A stretch of 64,000 nt of DNA from Streptomyces tauricus (GTDB taxonomy: Bacteria; Actinomycetota; Actinomycetes; Streptomycetales; Streptomycetaceae). Below, piece by piece: positions 16,242 through 27,178 of this stretch. The notes beneath the pieces were generated by a model, which was not told where the DNA came from, made no database searches, and worked only from the letters and a program-made list of their open reading frames with translations. The translations under genes and the position numbers were made by a program. The DNA is taken from positions 1-64,000 of the forward strand of contig NZ_BMVY01000005.1 in the NCBI RefSeq assembly GCF_014650955.1, read 5' to 3'. The first letter of the stretch is position 1. Each line of letters starts with the position of its first letter.

Positions 16242-16376
16242 ATGGACCGACTGCAGTGCAGCGCTTGGCAGTACGTGGCGGAAGTACTCCCTCCCGAGGA
16301 GCTCCCGATGCTCGCCGCGCATGCGCTTGCCGACGGGCGTGATTCGCCGGCCCTGCGCGAGCTGGCCCATCGAAGA
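16242..16376 (+). pseudogene. Truncated N-terminal fragment of a small hypothetical protein
   Basis: From ATG 16242 the peptide contains VAEVLPPEELPMLAAHALAD and then GRDSPALRELAH. This resembles the start of short streptomycete hypotheticals having PEELP...ALxxGxDSPALRELAG. After ELAH the sequence loses protein-like character and a terminator follows within 30 bases, although the frame stays open. It is best explained as the stump of a deleted gene. Confidence 0.45.
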
Positions 16377-16403
16377 CCTCGCTTCGCAGACGCTCGTAAT
16401 CCG

Positions 16404-16434
16404 AGCCCCAGGTCGACAGCCTGGGGCTTGTTTG
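16404..16434 (+). terminator. Intrinsic terminator after the truncated ORF
   Basis: AGCCCCAGG (16404-16412) pairs with CCTGGGGCT (16420-16428), followed by TGTTTG. It closes the island-like stretch that begins at tRNA-Gly. The remaining 130 bases to 16568 show no gene. Confidence 0.7.
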
Positions 16435-16568
16435 CTGGTAGGTCGTTTCGGTGTTTTGGCCACACCCCGCGCCGGAAGGCTGGGCACGCGGCTGGGCCTG
16501 ACCCGGGGGTCCTGGGCGCCGTCCTTCGCGTGCCCAGGACCCCGTGGCCCGACGGACTCCCCGTTCCG

Positions 16569-18623
16569 CTAGACGCGGTCCTGGAACACGCAGTGCCATA
16601 CGTGCGTACCCACGACGCTGCCGTCGGGGCGTATTGCTTGCAGGGTGTAGAAGTGCGTGCTTCCGCGGGTGGCCGTGGTGTCCGTGTAGGTCTCGGTCCG
16701 TGCCGGGAGGAGTCCGGTGTGCAGGGGCTCGTACGCCTTCGTGGTCGGGTTCCAGCGGCTGATCCGGTAGCCCGCGACGGTGTCGCACGCCGCTGTCGCC
16801 GTGCACCTCCAGCCGATGGACGGGCCGTCCTCGTCGGGGCCGCCGATCACCGTTCCGTGGGCGACGGTGCCGAGGTTCCAGTCCCGGGTGACCGTCGCGG
16901 ACGGCCGGATGTCCAGTTCGGTGGCCTCGACGGCGGTGACCTTCGGGTCGCTCGGGTGCAGCGCGTTGTTCCAGCGGTCCCTGGCGACGACCGCGTACAC
17001 GTGCGTCTCGCCGTCCGGCAGGTCGCCACAGAGGACCGCCAGCGGGTCGCTCGTACCCTCCCTGCACTCGGCGGAACCCAGCCACTTGACCGTGCCGTCG
17101 GCCTGGCGGGTGCCCGTCCAGGCCACGTAACGCTCCACGTCGTCCTCGGTCGAGGCCGCCCAGTTCAGCAGGATGCCGTCGGCCCGCGGGGTGGTCCGCA
17201 GACCGGTGACCGGGCCGGGCGCGACGCGGTCGCCGGTGCGGACGACGAGCGGGGCCGAGAGCGCCGACTCGTTGCCGGCCGGGTCGACCGCCGCGACCGC
17301 GTACGTCACGTACGTGCCCGCGGGCATGTCCAGGTCCCGGCAGATGCCGCCGGTACCGGTCTCGTCGCTCTCCTCCGCGCAGGTCACCCGGGTGAGCGCG
17401 GCCGGGTCGAGGGTCTTGCCGGGCGAACGGTAGACGCGGTACGTCCCGCCGTTGTTGAAGTCCTCGAAGAAGCCGTCGGGCTGCTTCCAGTACACCTCGG
17501 TGTGGCCCACGCGGACGACGGAGCCGAGGGAGGTGGGCGACTTCGGCGGGGTCCGGTCCACGCCGTCGCCCGTGACGGTGGTGTACGGCGACGGGTTGCC
17601 GAGCGAGTCGAGCGCGCGGACCCGGTAGTAACGGGCGGTGTTCACGGGCGCGTTGGCCCGGTACGACGTCGTGGTCGTCGTGCCCAGGAGTTCGAACGGG
17701 CCGGTGGCCGCGGGGGCCGCGTACACCTCGTACGTCGCGGCGTCGGCGCCTGCCTGCCAGGCCAGGTCGGCCCACCAGGCGTCTCCCGTGACCTTGAGAC
17801 CGGTCGGCGCCGCGGGGCCCGTACGGTCCACGGTCGCGGCGGAGGCGTCGGAGCTGCCCGCGGACTCGCGGCCCGCCTTGTCGACGGCGCGCACCTCGTA
17901 CAGGAACGTCTGGCCCGTGGCGGGCGTCGCGTCCACGAAGGAGAGGGAGGTGAGCGGCGACGTACCGCTGACCTTCGCCCATGGGGCGGTGCCCTGCCGG
18001 CGGTACACGCGGTAACCGGCGAGGTCCATCTCCTTGTTCGCCGTCCAGCGCAGGGTCGTCTTCGTGGTGTCCTGGTCGTACGTGCCCTTGAAGCCGGTCG
18101 GAGCGAGCGGCTTTACGGTGTCGACGGCGGCCTGGGTGCGCGGGGTGTACGTGAACGCGGCCTGGGCCGCGCCGGTCCAGGCGACGTAGTCCACGCGGAG
18201 CGTGTGCTTGCCGGCCGGGACGGTCAGGTCGACGGTCTTGCGGGCGGTGGTGGAGACGTTCTTCCACAGGTTGATCTTCCGCACACCGTCGACGTAGACG
18301 CGCATGCCGTCCTGGGTGGCGGCGGAGAGCCGGAAGGGGCCGCCGGAGCCGAAGTCCCGGGTGAGGGACCAGCGGACGGAGAAGTTGTCCTTCGGCAGCG
18401 TGACGCCGGGCGGGTCGCCGTGCCCGTAGTTCTCGGCGATGGCGGAGTCGCATGCGGTCAGCTTCGGTGTGCCGCTGAAAGCGGAGTTGCCGAAGTACTG
18501 CGCCTTCCAGAGAGGGGAGGCGCAGGTGACGGCCGCGGAGGCGGGCGTGGCGGTGATCAGGCCGCCGGTGGCGACGAGGGCGGCCGTCGCGGCCACCGCG
18601 GTCAGCCGGGTACGAGTCTGCAC
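16569..18623 (-). CDS. Secreted PA14/fibronectin type III repeat protein
   Basis: 684 aa from GTG 18623. The signal peptide (VQTRTRLTAVAATAALVATGGLITATPASA) is followed by a PA14-like domain (CASPLWKAQYFGNSAFSGTP ... RVYVDGVRKINLW). Some four fibronectin III domains follow, recognised by repeated APTGLK...LAWQAG...YEVYAAP and FLYEVRAVDKAGRES patterns. The C-terminal domain has paired Cys. PA14 plus FN3 suggests polysaccharide or surface binding, but no catalytic domain is present. The start has no good Shine-Dalgarno; the signal-peptide position decides it. Likely extracellular. Confidence 0.8.
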   Translation of the reverse strand: MQTRTRLTAVAATAALVATGGLITATPASAAVTCASPLWKAQYFGNSAFSGTPKLTACDSAIAENYGHGDPPGVTLPKDNFSVRWSLTRDFGSGGPFRLSAATQDGMRVYVDGVRKINLWKNVSTTARKTVDLTVPAGKHTLRVDYVAWTGAAQAAFTYTPRTQAAVDTVKPLAPTGFKGTYDQDTTKTTLRWTANKEMDLAGYRVYRRQGTAPWAKVSGTSPLTSLSFVDATPATGQTFLYEVRAVDKAGRESAGSSDASAATVDRTGPAAPTGLKVTGDAWWADLAWQAGADAATYEVYAAPAATGPFELLGTTTTTSYRANAPVNTARYYRVRALDSLGNPSPYTTVTGDGVDRTPPKSPTSLGSVVRVGHTEVYWKQPDGFFEDFNNGGTYRVYRSPGKTLDPAALTRVTCAEESDETGTGGICRDLDMPAGTYVTYAVAAVDPAGNESALSAPLVVRTGDRVAPGPVTGLRTTPRADGILLNWAASTEDDVERYVAWTGTRQADGTVKWLGSAECREGTSDPLAVLCGDLPDGETHVYAVVARDRWNNALHPSDPKVTAVEATELDIRPSATVTRDWNLGTVAHGTVIGGPDEDGPSIGWRCTATAACDTVAGYRISRWNPTTKAYEPLHTGLLPARTETYTDTTATRGSTHFYTLQAIRPDGSVVGTHVWHCVFQDRV

Positions 18624-18807
18624 GGGGAGTGGGGCCCTTTCCGGACCAGGGGAACTGGGTGACGAGACAGATGGTGGGTGAGAGGTGACGAATGGCGTCT
18701 GTGTGACTCGTGAGGTGGGGGGAGGGTTGCCCCCGCTGCCTGGTGTTTTTCCCGGAACTGTGGCTTCCGTCACAGCGGATGTGATCTTGTCCTGATGAGA
18801 TCGCCCG

Positions 18808-19890
18808 ATGCTCGGTTTCCTCCTCCGTCTCCTGCCGTTCTGGGTCCGTGAGCCCCTGCTCATCGTGGTCGGTTCGGTCCTGGGCGTACGGATCATGTAT
18901 CTCGCCGTCCACGATCACGATCGGGTCGCGGCGGGCCTCGGCACGGTGTTCCTCGTGTTCACCGCGATACGTGTCCATGTGGTGATCCGGGCCCTGCGTG
19001 CGCGCCGGAATCCGAGTCCGGCGGGCTCCGGGGATGCGGGAGGGAGCGCGGGAGGGGGTGCGGGCCTGGTGGCAGGCGGAGTTGTCGCCCAGCCGCAGGC
19101 TCAGGCCCAGCCGCAGCCGCAGCCGCAGGCCCCGGCTCAGGCTCAGGCTCAGGTCGGGATCCTGCCGCGGCCGAGTCCGGCTGTTCCTGAGAAGGAGCCG
19201 AACGCCTGGGGGCAGGCCGCCGCGGCCTTGGCCCTGTTCGGGGCGCTCGCGGTCGCGCTGTGGGCGGGCCCGCGCTTCATGCCGTCCGAGGACAACACCC
19301 CGCAGCCTCCCTCGTGTTCGGACGGGTCGCACGAGGAGCTTCCGAAGGTCTACCAGGACACGCCCCGCCCCGTGACCGGCGAAGAACTGTGCAAGGTACT
19401 CAACCGGGCGGATCTGGCCGCACTGCTCGGTACGCCCGGAGAGACCGCGAGCACCGTTTCCAGCACCAACAACACCGCTCCCCTGACGGACGAGAAGGTC
19501 GCCCAGCCGGAGGCCTCGGTCACGTTCGACACGTACACCGTGAATGTCTCGGCCACGTACAACGAGCTGACGATCGACCAATACGTGCAGCTGATGAAGT
19601 TCGGGGAGGAGACGGACGTCAAGCGGCTCAAGGTTCTCGGCCGGCCCGCGGTCCTCTCCTCCGCTCACACCATGAGGTTCGAGATCGACCTCGGAAGCAG
19701 CGGATCCGGCGGGCCGGTCGAAGAGGGCCCCCTGGCCAGGTCCGTGTCCGTGGCGCTGGACCGCGGAGACCGGGGCGGCTACTGCGACATCTCCGTGTGG
19801 AGCACGTCAGGGACCCTGCCGAACGACAGCGTTCTCCTCGAACTCGTCGAGAAGGTTCTTCCGGGGATTCCCGAACGGCCCGCGCGCTGA
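18808..19890 (+). CDS. DUF6215-type membrane protein
   Basis: 360 aa. Two N-terminal membrane helices (MLGFLLRLLPFWVREPLLIVVGS and VFLVFTAIRVHVVI) are followed by a Gln/Ala/Pro repeat of QAQPQPQ type (residues about 92-118). A third helix (AAAALALFGALAVALWAG) precedes an extracytoplasmic domain with ELCKVLNRADLAALLGTPGE, TVNVSATYNEL, VLGRPAVL and a late VLLELVEKVLPGIP. The latter matches the streptomycete DUF6215 family as I remember it. The family normally has one helix, so the extra N-terminal hairpin and the QAQ linker are unusual. Function unknown. Confidence 0.72.
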   Translation: MLGFLLRLLPFWVREPLLIVVGSVLGVRIMYLAVHDHDRVAAGLGTVFLVFTAIRVHVVIRALRARRNPSPAGSGDAGGSAGGGAGLVAGGVVAQPQAQAQPQPQPQAPAQAQAQVGILPRPSPAVPEKEPNAWGQAAAALALFGALAVALWAGPRFMPSEDNTPQPPSCSDGSHEELPKVYQDTPRPVTGEELCKVLNRADLAALLGTPGETASTVSSTNNTAPLTDEKVAQPEASVTFDTYTVNVSATYNELTIDQYVQLMKFGEETDVKRLKVLGRPAVLSSAHTMRFEIDLGSSGSGGPVEEGPLARSVSVALDRGDRGGYCDISVWSTSGTLPNDSVLLELVEKVLPGIPERPAR

Positions 19891-19932
19891 GGCGACGCCG
19901 AGGTGACGCCGAGGTGACGCCGAGGTGACGCC
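19889..19932. repeat. Four-copy 11-bp tandem repeat
   Basis: GAGGCGACGCC followed by three perfect GAGGTGACGCC units, starting inside the stop codon of the DUF6215-type gene and running to the convergent gene. The period is again 11 bp. Confidence 0.85.
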
Positions 19933-19943
19933 GTGGGCGTGGT

Positions 19944-20558
19944 TCACACCGTGCGCTCGGCCGCGAGTTTGCGGTGGAGGTCGAGGAGCCAGTCGGGTGG
20001 GCTGTGGAAGAGGGCGGCGAGGTCGCCGACGGTCCTCACGTGCAGGTGTTGCTTCACGCTCGTGGCGTGGGCGATCTGGAGGGCCTTGGTGATCTGGCCG
20101 GGCTCCAACGGCTGATCGTGCGGCCGGGTGAGCAGCCGTTCCACCCGGGTCGAGATCAGCATGTGTGGATGCGGGGGCTCGCACTGGGTCTGGGCTTGGT
20201 TTCGGGGCTGGGGCCGGGGTTCCGGGTGGGCGGGGGTGGCCGGATGAGCCTCGTGCTCGGTGGTCGCCGCTTCCGCCGACCTGCGCGCCTGGCCGGCTGC
20301 CCGCTGGGCCGCGAGGGCGCGGTGGGCGTCCTTCAGCCACTCGGGCGGCGAGGCGAAGGCGACCCGGAGTTCCCGCACGTTGGTGATCACGAGTCCGCGG
20401 CACTCGAAGGTCCCCGGCGCCAGCTGCAGTGCCTTGCCGACCTGGGTGGTGGTCAGCCGCTGCTCCGGAGGCCGTGACTTCAGCGCCTTCGCCTTCGACG
20501 AGACCAGCAGTTCGGGGTGCGGCGGCGGGGGCGGCGACGGGGACGGCGGCGGCGACAT
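19944..20558 (-). CDS. C-terminal part of a frame-disrupted hypothetical protein
   Basis: Open from 20558 (MSPPPSPSPPPPPHPELLVSS) for 204 aa, but the frame continues upstream without a good start. After a Pro-rich linker come two related units. Each has a helix-turn-helix-like segment (RLTTTQVGKALQLAPGTFECRGLVITNVRELRVAF and QITKALQIAHATSVKQHLHVRTVGDLAALF) ending in SPPEWLKDAHRALAAQ or SPPDWLLDLHRKLAAE. The shared layout shows internal duplication. It lies in the same frame as the upstream piece at 20619-21365, with a 165-nt stretch between them in which coding character moves to another frame. Together they probably form one gene. No family recognised. Confidence 0.6.
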   Translation of the reverse strand: MSPPPSPSPPPPPHPELLVSSKAKALKSRPPEQRLTTTQVGKALQLAPGTFECRGLVITNVRELRVAFASPPEWLKDAHRALAAQRAAGQARRSAEAATTEHEAHPATPAHPEPRPQPRNQAQTQCEPPHPHMLISTRVERLLTRPHDQPLEPGQITKALQIAHATSVKQHLHVRTVGDLAALFHSPPDWLLDLHRKLAAERTV

Positions 20559-20618
20559 CCGCTGGACCGGTACCGGAGGTGGCTCGGGCCTCGGCCTCCG
20601 GGATACCGCCCTTGGCCG

Positions 20619-21365
20619 TCAGCACGTCCAGCAGGCGGCCCTCCGGAGTGTCCGGGCACCGCTCGCACTCCGCGCAGAGCCGCCATACGCGCCCCCGGAT
20701 CTCCAGCTCGGCGGTGTCCGGCCGGGCCGGGCCGCCGCAGTACGCGCTCCCCATACCGAGTGCGCGGCGACCGTGGCACGGACGGTACGTGGCAGCGGGA
20801 CGACCGGGGGCAGCTCCCGCAACAGGCCCTCCAGGACGGCGAGTTCGGCGGCGAGGGGCTCGTCGGGGGTCGGTTTCCGGGCGGGGAACGCCTGTTGGAG
20901 CAAGGGCTGGGGAGCCAGGGGAGGCAGTCCCAGCGCGGCACGCAGCGCGTCGACGCGGGCCTCGTCGGCGACGGGATGCCCCGCCGCCGTGCCGTAGACC
21001 TGGGGGCGCCGTTCGGCGACGCAGAGCGCGTCGGTCGCCTCGGCCAGGAACCTGGGCGGGATCCGGTGCTTCGCCGCCGCCGCGGTGACCAGCGGCAGGA
21101 CCTTGCGGATCTCCAGGCCGTCCAGGGCCAGGAGGATGCGGTGCGCGGCGAGCACTCCCTGGTCGCCGACCTGTTCCCGGCCGGGCCAGCCGCGCAGGGA
21201 ACCGCACGTCGTCGCCAGGTACTTGAACGCCTCGCGCCGGCACTGGGCGGCGTAGCGGACGCTAGCGGCCTTCTCCGCCGGGCCCGCCTCACGGACCCGC
21301 CGCCGGGTGTCGTCCACCCGCGCGGCCCACTGCTCCAGGCCCGCCTGGATCTCCTTCGTCAGCAT
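20619..21365 (-). CDS. N-terminal part of the same disrupted protein
   Basis: 248 aa as read, of which about 200 look genuine: helical MLTKEIQAGLEQWAARVDDTRRRVR..., YAAQCRREAFKYLATTCGSLRGW, LAAHRILLALDGLEIRKVLPLV and PQVYGTAAGHPVADEARVDALRAALGLPPL. The last segment recalls DUF6624-type proteins. After VAAHSVWG (about 20755) this frame becomes Ser/Arg-rich noise to a stop at 20619. Meanwhile another frame reads SAYCGGPARPDTAELEIRG...VWRLCAECERCPDTPEGRLL. A -1 shift at the GGGG run (20749-20752) and a later +1 shift would restore one protein. Confidence 0.6.
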   Translation of the reverse strand: MLTKEIQAGLEQWAARVDDTRRRVREAGPAEKAASVRYAAQCRREAFKYLATTCGSLRGWPGREQVGDQGVLAAHRILLALDGLEIRKVLPLVTAAAAKHRIPPRFLAEATDALCVAERRPQVYGTAAGHPVADEARVDALRAALGLPPLAPQPLLQQAFPARKPTPDEPLAAELAVLEGLLRELPPVVPLPRTVRATVAAHSVWGARTAAARPGRTPPSWRSGGAYGGSARSASGARTLRRAACWTC

Positions 21366-21867
21366 CCCGGGCGGGGGGCGGCAGGAGGGTGGGTGACGGG
21401 AGCGGGGGCCGACGCGGAACCAGACGCAAACGCAAACGCAGACTCAGACTCAAACGCAGACTCAAACGCAGACTCAGGCATCGCGGAACAAGGCTCCCTG
21501 GTCGGGGACATGGGCGGCGGGCGGCGGGCGGCCCCATGCTGGACCACACCGCACCCACCGTGATGGCCGCACGCGACCTGGACCACCCGTACGAGTGGCG
21601 GTGGATCCGGCGGAGACGCCGGCCCTGTTGGGCGGCCGAGGCCTTCCCGCATCACGCGTCCCCGTAGCGACAGCACAGCACGCGCACCCCCACCACCCCA
21701 GGCGTCGCAGCAAATCCCGTGCCCCGAGGCCCAGTTGTCCGGGAACCTCTTCGGGATTGTCCTTGATCCGTAACGGGGCCGTTCGAGCGGTGTCGGTGCT
21801 CGTACTGTTCTGGCTGTCACCGGGGGACCGGGGAGTTGGCGGGCAACTGCGGGGGAGCGGGGCGGAT
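21366..21867. other. Intergenic region upstream of the deacetylase gene
   Basis: I see no convincing gene in these 500 bases. The left part holds the hexamer-based repeat. A 43-residue plus-strand ORF (21537-21667, MLDHTAPTVMAARDLDHPYE...) has no clear ribosome site or family. Promoters for the flanking divergent genes must lie here. Confidence 0.5.
21424..21476. repeat. Hexamer-based tandem repeat
   Basis: Alternating CAAACG and CAGACT hexamers; the 12-bp combination CAGACTCAAACG repeats at the right end. It is strikingly A-rich against its surroundings. On the minus strand it reads as SAFESAFESES, but no gene there is convincing. Confidence 0.8.
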
Positions 21868-22629
21868 ATGGCGCGGCACAGTGGCGGACGCGGTTGGTAC
21901 GGCAAGGTGCTCGGCGCGGCGCTCGGAGTGGCGCTGGCCGCCACCGGTGCCTCGATCTGGACCGCGCAGGCCGAGAACGTGAGCGGTTCCTCGAAGCCGG
22001 CCGCCTCGGAGAGCGCCGTCAAGCCGGTCTCGGCGACCATCGTGCACGCCTCCGACAAGGGCGCTCGCGGCGTCAACATCACCATCGACGACGGCCCCGA
22101 CCCCGTATGGACTCCGCAGATGCTCGACGTGCTGCGGGAGAACGGGGTGAAGGCCACGTTCTGCATGGTGGGGACGCAGGCGCAGGCCCACCCCGACCTC
22201 GTCAAGGAGGTCGTCGCGGCGGGGCACCGGCTGTGCGACCACTCGGTGTCGCACGACACGGCCATGGACAAGCAGTCCCAGGCCTACCAGAAGGACCAGA
22301 TCCTCGACGCCGAGCGCATGATCATCAAGGCGTCCGGGGGCGTACGGCCGATGTACTACCGGGCGCCGGGCGGCGCGTTCACCCCGTACAGCCGCAAGCT
22401 GGCCGCCTCTCACGGTATGCGCCCGCTGGGCTGGAACGTGGACACCAAGGACTTCGAGAAGCCCGGCACGGACGCCATCGTCGCGACCGTCGAGGAGCAA
22501 CTGCCCGAGGGGCCGACGCTCCTCTTCCACGACGCGGGCGGCGACCGCGCCCAGACCGTCGAGGCCCTGCGCCGGATCCTCCCCCAGCTCAAGCAGGAGG
22601 GTTACTCCTTCGGGTTCCCGGTGCGCTGA
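21868..22629 (+). CDS. NodB-type polysaccharide deacetylase
   Basis: 253 aa from ATG 21868, after GGGGGAGC. A signal/anchor segment (WYGKVLGAALGVALAATGASIWTA) leads to a NodB domain carrying the family motifs in order: TIDDGPDP (catalytic Asp and metal Asp), DHSVSHDT (HxxxH metal ligands), RAPGGAF, DTKDF and LLFHDAGG (catalytic His). It should remove N-acetyl groups from peptidoglycan or chitin-like sugars outside the membrane. Complete motif set and normal length, so activity is likely. Confidence 0.9.
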   Translation: MARHSGGRGWYGKVLGAALGVALAATGASIWTAQAENVSGSSKPAASESAVKPVSATIVHASDKGARGVNITIDDGPDPVWTPQMLDVLRENGVKATFCMVGTQAQAHPDLVKEVVAAGHRLCDHSVSHDTAMDKQSQAYQKDQILDAERMIIKASGGVRPMYYRAPGGAFTPYSRKLAASHGMRPLGWNVDTKDFEKPGTDAIVATVEEQLPEGPTLLFHDAGGDRAQTVEALRRILPQLKQEGYSFGFPVR

Positions 22630-22657
22630 CCGCCGCACCTCCCCTTGTCGGACCGAA

Positions 22658-22690
22658 CACCCCTTGCCGGGCCGGGCCCGGCAAGGGGTG
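22658..22690. terminator. Strong bidirectional terminator
   Basis: CACCCCTTGCCGGG (22658-22671) and CCCGGCAAGGGGTG (22677-22690) form a perfect 14-bp stem between two convergent genes. Confidence 0.8.
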
Positions 22691-22693
22691 ACT

Positions 22694-25381
<2,688 letters not shown>

Positions 25382-25643
25382 CAATTGCCCCCCTGCTGTT
25401 CCCACTTGACTGTCCCCTGGGACCGCCCCCGGCACATCTGTCACGGGCGACGGTCAGCACACTCTAAATGGTGGTGTGCGGGCGTTCCGTCGGGCGTTCC
25501 AGGCAGGTCAAGTTTCCGCAGGTCAGGGCCCGTTTGAGCATTCCAGCGTCCCGTAATTCCGGCAGGAGTGGCGGCTGGGACGGAGGGCGGCACAAGGTGG
25601 GGCCGTCCACAGCACGGCACCTCGCCCAGAAAGCAGTCCACTC

Positions 25644-26201
25644 ATGCGTAAGAGCACTCGTTCCGTCTCCCGTACCGCCGCCTCCTCCCTCGCCGTCGCC
25701 GCCCTCGCGCTCGTCGGGTTCCAGGCCACCGGGCAGACCGCCTCCGCCGCGACCACGGCCGCGACCGCCAAGGCGTCCTCCGTCGCCACCTGCACGACGG
25801 CGAACACCAAGGTGACCGTCAGCCCGGTGTCCCGCCCGATCAACCACCTGCTGCTCAAGGCCACCAACACGGGCACCAAGCCCTGCTACGCCTACAGCGC
25901 CCCCTTCCTGCGGGCCGGTGCCGACGCCCAGGCCCCGCTGGCGTGGGTCGACGAGAGCACTCCGCAGTCGGTGCTGATGCTGGAGCCCGGCGGGACCGCG
26001 TACGCCGGCATCTCGACGTACTCCCCCGACGGCGAGGGCGGCAGCCAGGTGAAGACCCTCGGTGTGCTGTTCACCGACAGGAACGGCAACGCGACCGCCA
26101 CGGAGAAGAGCGTGAAGCTGCCGGGCGGCGGTGTCTTCTTCAACAGCGCGGCAGCCGTCACGTACTGGCAGGACAACGCGGCGGACGCCCTCGTCTGGTA
26201 G
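25644..26201 (+). CDS. Secreted DUF4232-type protein
   Basis: 185 aa. A Sec signal (MRKSTRSVSRTAASSLAVAALALVGFQATGQTASA) is followed by a compact beta domain. Its features are CTTANTKVTVSPVSRPINHLLLKATNTGTKPCYAYSAPFL, ending in a Cys pair, and a late VTYWQDNAADALVW. This matches DUF4232 domains found in many actinobacterial secreted proteins. No catalytic residues. A related lipoprotein is encoded next door. Confidence 0.78.
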   Translation: MRKSTRSVSRTAASSLAVAALALVGFQATGQTASAATTAATAKASSVATCTTANTKVTVSPVSRPINHLLLKATNTGTKPCYAYSAPFLRAGADAQAPLAWVDESTPQSVLMLEPGGTAYAGISTYSPDGEGGSQVKTLGVLFTDRNGNATATEKSVKLPGGGVFFNSAAAVTYWQDNAADALVW

Positions 26202-26390
26202 TCCTGCCCGGCCCGGGTCTCCCGTGATCCGCCGTGATCATGTCACCGGTCCGTGACAGCGCTGTCCTGGAACGACGGCGGCGGGATCCCTTCGCCTCCC
26301 GGCCCCCTCATAGTGATCAAGCGAGCACCGCGAGGCCGATGCACACCGGCCTCCGCGGCGGCTCAACTCCGTCCCACACAAAGGAATTCC

Positions 26391-27074
26391 ATGTCTGGCA
26401 TCCGTCGTAAGGCCTTCCTCGTCTCCGCCGTCGTCGTGGGCAGCGCCCTGCTGATGACCGCGTGCCAGGAAACGGACGACAAGGCCAAGGACAGCCGTTC
26501 CGGGAGCAGTTCCTCCTCCGCGGGTAAGGCCGACGGCGGGGCCACGCCGTCCGGCTCGTCGAGCACGGGCGGCGGCCAGGCCGCCGGCAAGGGGACGGGC
26601 TCCGACGCGAGCAAGGGGACCGGGAACACGGACGGCTCCGGCGTCGACACCGGCGACGGTACGCGGGAGAAGGTCGAACAGGGCTGCGGCGCCAACGACA
26701 TCACCTGGAGCACCAGGTCCGAGAGCCAGGCCGGCGGTTACATCCTGATCATGGCGAAGGCCAAGTCGGGGATCAGCTGCTATCTGCCCGCCGAGCTGCC
26801 GACCGTGGCGTTCGGGTCCGACGGCACCGAGGCGGGCCCCGCGGAGCAGAGCGTCGGCGAGCAGATCAAGCTGAGCGGGAGCACCGTCGCCTACGCGGGC
26901 GTGAACCCCAAGACCACCGACACCGACGGTGGCAAGGAGCTGGAGAACATCATCGTGGCCGTCGGCAACGAGGACCCCAATCCGGTCACCCTGCCGGTCG
27001 ACACCATCACGGTCGACAAGCCGATCGTCACCAACTGGCACACCTCCCCCACCGATGCCGTTCCCTTCAGCTAG
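26391..27074 (+). CDS. DUF4232-type lipoprotein
   Basis: 227 aa from ATG 26391, placed by AAAGGAA. The lipoprotein signal ends in LLMTAC (Cys about residue 22). A Ser/Gly/Thr-rich linker (residues 25-85) leads to a DUF4232-like domain (CGANDITWSTRSESQAGGYILIMAKAKSGISCYLPAELP ... VNPKTTDTDG). It should sit on the outer leaflet of the membrane. It is the second protein of this domain type in a row, probably by duplication followed by acquisition of a lipobox. Confidence 0.78.
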   Translation: MSGIRRKAFLVSAVVVGSALLMTACQETDDKAKDSRSGSSSSSAGKADGGATPSGSSSTGGGQAAGKGTGSDASKGTGNTDGSGVDTGDGTREKVEQGCGANDITWSTRSESQAGGYILIMAKAKSGISCYLPAELPTVAFGSDGTEAGPAEQSVGEQIKLSGSTVAYAGVNPKTTDTDGGKELENIIVAVGNEDPNPVTLPVDTITVDKPIVTNWHTSPTDAVPFS

Positions 27075-27178
27075 GTGGACCGCTCACGCCGTGCGGCCCT
27101 GACCGGGTTCTGAGTCGATGTGCCGTCGTGGGCCGTTCTTCAAGGATGTGCAGGACGTACTCGACCCAGGAGTCTGTG

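Noticed and set aside
14206..16434. Complete integrated element with att sites
   Set aside because: I found no integrase and no second copy of the tRNA 3' end, so only a remnant is claimed.
16165..19668. 1167-residue minus-strand ORF
   Set aside because: It is the out-of-frame shadow of the fibronectin III gene and crosses the intergenic region and the plus-strand DUF6215-type gene. Arg/Pro-rich, no domain.
21537..21667. 43-residue plus-strand ORF before the deacetylase
   Set aside because: No ribosome site, no family and a random-looking Arg-rich end.
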